Positions 34,584 to 37,261 of a stretch of 37,261 bases of DNA are shown here, in pieces. The stretch's first letter is position 1; each line of letters begins with the position of its first letter. The notes under the pieces are model-generated. The model was given only the letters and a program-made list of their open reading frames with translations. It was not told the origin of the DNA and made no database searches. Source of the DNA: a virus; IMG/VR virus record IMGVR_UViG_3300046674_000295, positions 1 to 37,261 of that record. One strand, given 5' to 3'. The position numbers were made by a program, and so were the translations under genes.

Positions 34584-37261
34584 TGGCCGGGACGCATCTC
34601 ACGTTCACACTGGAGGGCCGCGACCGGCTGAGCCGCGTCCTGGACAAGGCAGGAGACTCGGCGGGCGACCTGCACAAGAAGCTCCTGCTCGCCAGTGCAG
34701 CGATCCCTGCAGCGGCCGCGCTGGCACCGCTCGCCGCCGGGGCGGGTGCGGCGGCTGTCGCGGTGGCCGCGTTCGGTGCGGCGATCATCCCGCAGATCGG
34801 TGCGCTGTCCGACGCGAGCGAAGCGCAGAAGAAGTACGAGGACGCTGTCGCCAAGTCAGGCGCCACGTCCGAGGCTGCGATCACGGCGCAGGCCGAGTTC
34901 CAGCAGCAGATCGAGAAGATGCCGTCCGCGTCCCGCGAGGCGGCGGCCGGCCTGTCGACGCTGAAGAAGGAGTACCGGGCCTGGTCGGATGGGCTGGCCA
35001 AGGACACGATGCCCGTCTTCACCAAGGGCCTGGCGGTCGCCTCGGCGATGCTGCCGAAGCTGACCCCCCTGGTGAAGGGGGCGTCCACCGAACTGGACCG
35101 CTTCATGACCACCCTGGCCGGCGGCATGATGAGCCCGGCCGTCGACGGCCTCTCGAAGAAGTTCGCCGACTTCGCGACGGGTTCGCTGCGCAGCGCGAAC
35201 GACGGACTCGTGCACCTGATGCGCACCCTCGACACGGGCAAGGTCGGCGGGGCGCTGAGTGAGTTCATGGACTACGCGCGCGCCCAGGGCCCGCTCCTGG
35301 CGGAGACGCTGAAGAACGTCGCCACCGCGGCGCTGCACCTGCTGCAGGCGGCATCCGGCGTGGGCGGTGGTGTGCTGCAGCTCGCGAACGCGGCGGCCTC
35401 GCTGGTGGCTTCGCTCCCGCCCGGATTCATCACCGTCCTCATGCAGACGGCCGTCGCGATCCGGGCGGTGAAGCTGGCAGGCTCCGGGATCCAGCTGCTG
35501 GTGGGCGGCTTCGACGCGGCAGCAACGGCGATCCGCGGTATGGGCACGGCGGCGCTGGGGTCGGCCACCACCATGGGGTCGCTGCGCAGGGCGGCCGGGA
35601 CGCTGTCGACTCAGGCCAAGCTGAACATCGCGGCCGTCGGCATCGGCCTGTTCACGGTGGCGATGATCCAGCTGTCGAAGGTCGGGAAGCAGGCGCCTCC
35701 GGACGTCGACAAGCTGACCACCTCGCTGGGCAATCTCGCCCGCACGGGCAAGGCGACCGGCGAGGCAGCGCGGGTGTTCGGCGACGATCTGTCGGGGCTG
35801 TACGACAGCGTCCGCAACATCACCGACCCGAGCACTGCTGACAAGGCTCAGCAGTGGATGGTGAAGATCGGCTCGTTGGGGATCTCGGATTCCACGCCCC
35901 ACAACGAGGCCAAGGAGCGGCTCGACGCGATCGACAAGAGCCTGACCAGTCTTGCCCGCGGTGGCAAGGCTGACCTGGCGGCGGTCGCGCTGAAGCGGCT
36001 CGGGGCTGAGTACGCCAAGAACGGGCGCTCCGCAGGCGAGTTCACGAGCCAGATGAGCAGCTACAAGTCGGCGCTGGCCGACGCGGCGTTCGAGCAGGAC
36101 CTGGCGGCCGAGGCGCAGGGACTGTTCGGGAAGCAGGCGCAGAAGGCGCAGGAAGCTCTCGCCGCGCAGAAGCTGAGCGCCGACGGGTTGCGGCAGTCGA
36201 TCCAGGCGCTCAACGACGCGCAACGCGCCGGCATCGGCGGGATGATCGGTTTCGAGGCGAGCATCGACGCCGCAGCCAAGGCTGCGAAGGAAAACCACGG
36301 CGCCCTGCACATGATCAATGGCGAGCTGGACCTCAACTCGCCGAAGGCGCAGGCGGCCGCGACCGCGCTGAACGACCTGGCCGCGAAGACAGACGAGGCC
36401 GCGGCGCAGACCCGGCAGTCCACCGGATCGTGGGAGGCCGCCAACCGGGTCTACGCCCGGGGCCGCGAGAAGCTCATCGAGTCGGCCAGGGCGATGGGTC
36501 TGACCAAGAGCGAGGCCAAGGCCCTCGCCGACCAGATCCTTCGGACCCCGGACAAGACCGCCAGGTTGAAGGGGAACGTCGACGACCTTGAAGCGAAGGT
36601 CACCGCGGCGAAGAAGAAGCTCGCCTCTGTGCCGGCCTCGAAGAAGGCGGCTGTCAAGGGTGACATCTCCAACCTGCTGTACGAGGTGTCGCGAGCCCAG
36701 CGGCGTCTGAACGAGATCGACGGGAAGACCGCCGTCACCTACATCGTCATGCAGACGAAGACGTCGAACGCGGGCACGGTCTTCCACGAGGGCGGCAACT
36801 ACGCGAGTGGCGGCCCGGTCGGCTTCCCGGGGGGCGGCCCGATCAGCGGCCCGGGAACCGGTACTTCGGACAGCATCCCGATCATGGCGTCCAACGGCGA
36901 GTACATGATCAACGCCAAGAGCACGGCCAAGTACCGCAGTCTGGTCGAGGCCATCAACGCCGACCGCCTCGGCAGCGGCCGCGGCATGCCCGGCGCGGGT
37001 GCGGCTGTGGCGCAGGGCCTCATGTCCGGTATGGCCGGAGCAACCTCCGGGGTCGACTCGGCCGCGCGCGCCATGGCGGCGGCTGTCGTTACCGGTATCA
37101 AGGCCGAGCTGGAGATCGCCTCTCCGTCGAAGAGGACGAAGGCCCTGGCCAAGGATGTGGGCAAGGGGTTCATCAACGGTCTGACCGACTCCCGCGACAA
37201 GATCAAGTCAGTGTCGAAGGATCTCGCGGCCGATGTCAGGACGGCCTTCTCCGGCAAGAAG
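34583..37261 (+). CDS. Tape measure protein (3' truncated)
   Basis: This frame runs 893 codons from the ATG at 34583 with no stop, and leaves the window at its right edge. Early residues (about 35-75) form two hydrophobic helices (AAIPAAAALAPLAAGAGAAAVAVAAFGAAI). A long helical region rich in Ala, Lys and Gln follows, with another hydrophobic stretch near 350 (AAVGIGLFTVAMIQLSKV). Near 735-790 lies the Gly-rich ASGGPVGFPGGGPISGPGTGTSDSIPIMASNGEYMINA motif often found near the C-terminal part of actinophage tape measures. The full protein sets tail length, and its remaining part should lie past the window. It starts in the stop of the frameshifted chaperone. Confidence 0.88.
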   Translation, partial: MAGTHLTFTLEGRDRLSRVLDKAGDSAGDLHKKLLLASAAIPAAAALAPLAAGAGAAAVAVAAFGAAIIPQIGALSDASEAQKKYEDAVAKSGATSEAAITAQAEFQQQIEKMPSASREAAAGLSTLKKEYRAWSDGLAKDTMPVFTKGLAVASAMLPKLTPLVKGASTELDRFMTTLAGGMMSPAVDGLSKKFADFATGSLRSANDGLVHLMRTLDTGKVGGALSEFMDYARAQGPLLAETLKNVATAALHLLQAASGVGGGVLQLANAAASLVASLPPGFITVLMQTAVAIRAVKLAGSGIQLLVGGFDAAATAIRGMGTAALGSATTMGSLRRAAGTLSTQAKLNIAAVGIGLFTVAMIQLSKVGKQAPPDVDKLTTSLGNLARTGKATGEAARVFGDDLSGLYDSVRNITDPSTADKAQQWMVKIGSLGISDSTPHNEAKERLDAIDKSLTSLARGGKADLAAVALKRLGAEYAKNGRSAGEFTSQMSSYKSALADAAFEQDLAAEAQGLFGKQAQKAQEALAAQKLSADGLRQSIQALNDAQRAGIGGMIGFEASIDAAAKAAKENHGALHMINGELDLNSPKAQAAATALNDLAAKTDEAAAQTRQSTGSWEAANRVYARGREKLIESARAMGLTKSEAKALADQILRTPDKTARLKGNVDDLEAKVTAAKKKLASVPASKKAAVKGDISNLLYEVSRAQRRLNEIDGKTAVTYIVMQTKTSNAGTVFHEGGNYASGGPVGFPGGGPISGPGTGTSDSIPIMASNGEYMINAKSTAKYRSLVEAINADRLGSGRGMPGAGAAVAQGLMSGMAGATSGVDSAARAMAAAVVTGIKAELEIASPSKRTKALAKDVGKGFINGLTDSRDKIKSVSKDLAADVRTAFSGKK

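Noticed and set aside
33280-35268. 662-codon minus-strand frame
   Set aside because: It spans four plus-strand tail genes, is low complexity and has no motif.
34856-36787. 643-codon minus-strand frame within the tape measure region
   Set aside because: It is antisense to the tape measure, whose own frame is open to the window edge and has family features. The antisense product is Arg/Gly/Leu repetitive.

Overview
The window is high-GC actinobacterial DNA, most likely from Streptomyces. The evidence is strong GC3 bias, GTG/TTG starts, ATGA/GTGA start-stop overlaps, a Streptomyces-type GntR regulator and DUF6415-like neighbour, and Spd/TraB-like transfer proteins. It carries most of a temperate siphophage genome. 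The right edge cuts the tape-measure gene and the left edge cuts a LamG-containing minor tail gene. The sequence therefore reads like a circular molecule opened inside the tail operon, with only the end of the tape measure, the distal-tail genes and the start of the LamG gene missing (inference).

Layout: (i) 1-4638, tail tip proteins and the lysis cassette (amidase endolysin plus three small membrane proteins), closed by a strong bidirectional terminator. (ii) 4699-9624, the lysogeny and regulatory block: a short GntR-type repressor, a DUF6415-like gene, an XRE regulator, an attP carrying the 3' part of tRNA-Lys(UUU), a tyrosine integrase, and a divergent repressor/Cro-like pair around GTTCAG-type operators. 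(iii) 9642-16153, replication: a Prim-Pol/AAA+ initiator, a 12-copy GCAGGGA repeat region that looks like an origin, an SF2 helicase, and a C5-cytosine methyltransferase flanked by a duplicated intergenic spacer. (iv) 16213-22872, a transfer-like block: small orphan proteins, an HTH regulator, a four-helix Spd-like membrane protein, a second Spd-like membrane protein, and a 699-residue FtsK/TraB-family DNA translocase, followed by a repeat-rich hairpin region that may be a clt locus. (v) 22985-37261, packaging and morphogenesis in HK97-like order: HNH nuclease, P-loop kinase, small and large terminase, portal, prohead protease, capsid, connectors, tail tube, frameshifted tail chaperones, tape measure.

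The main point of interest is the combination. The attP-int-xis-PrimPol-spd-traB backbone matches an actinomycete integrative and conjugative element (AICE), yet it sits in one contiguous molecule with a complete lysis cassette and a nearly complete siphovirus packaging, head and tail module. This suggests an element that could spread as a virion and by TraB-type double-stranded DNA transfer between mycelia. The att site is in attP form with phage genes on both sides, so the DNA was not an integrated prophage when sequenced, or it was assembled from the excised form.

All functional calls come from reading motifs and gene order. No database search was run.
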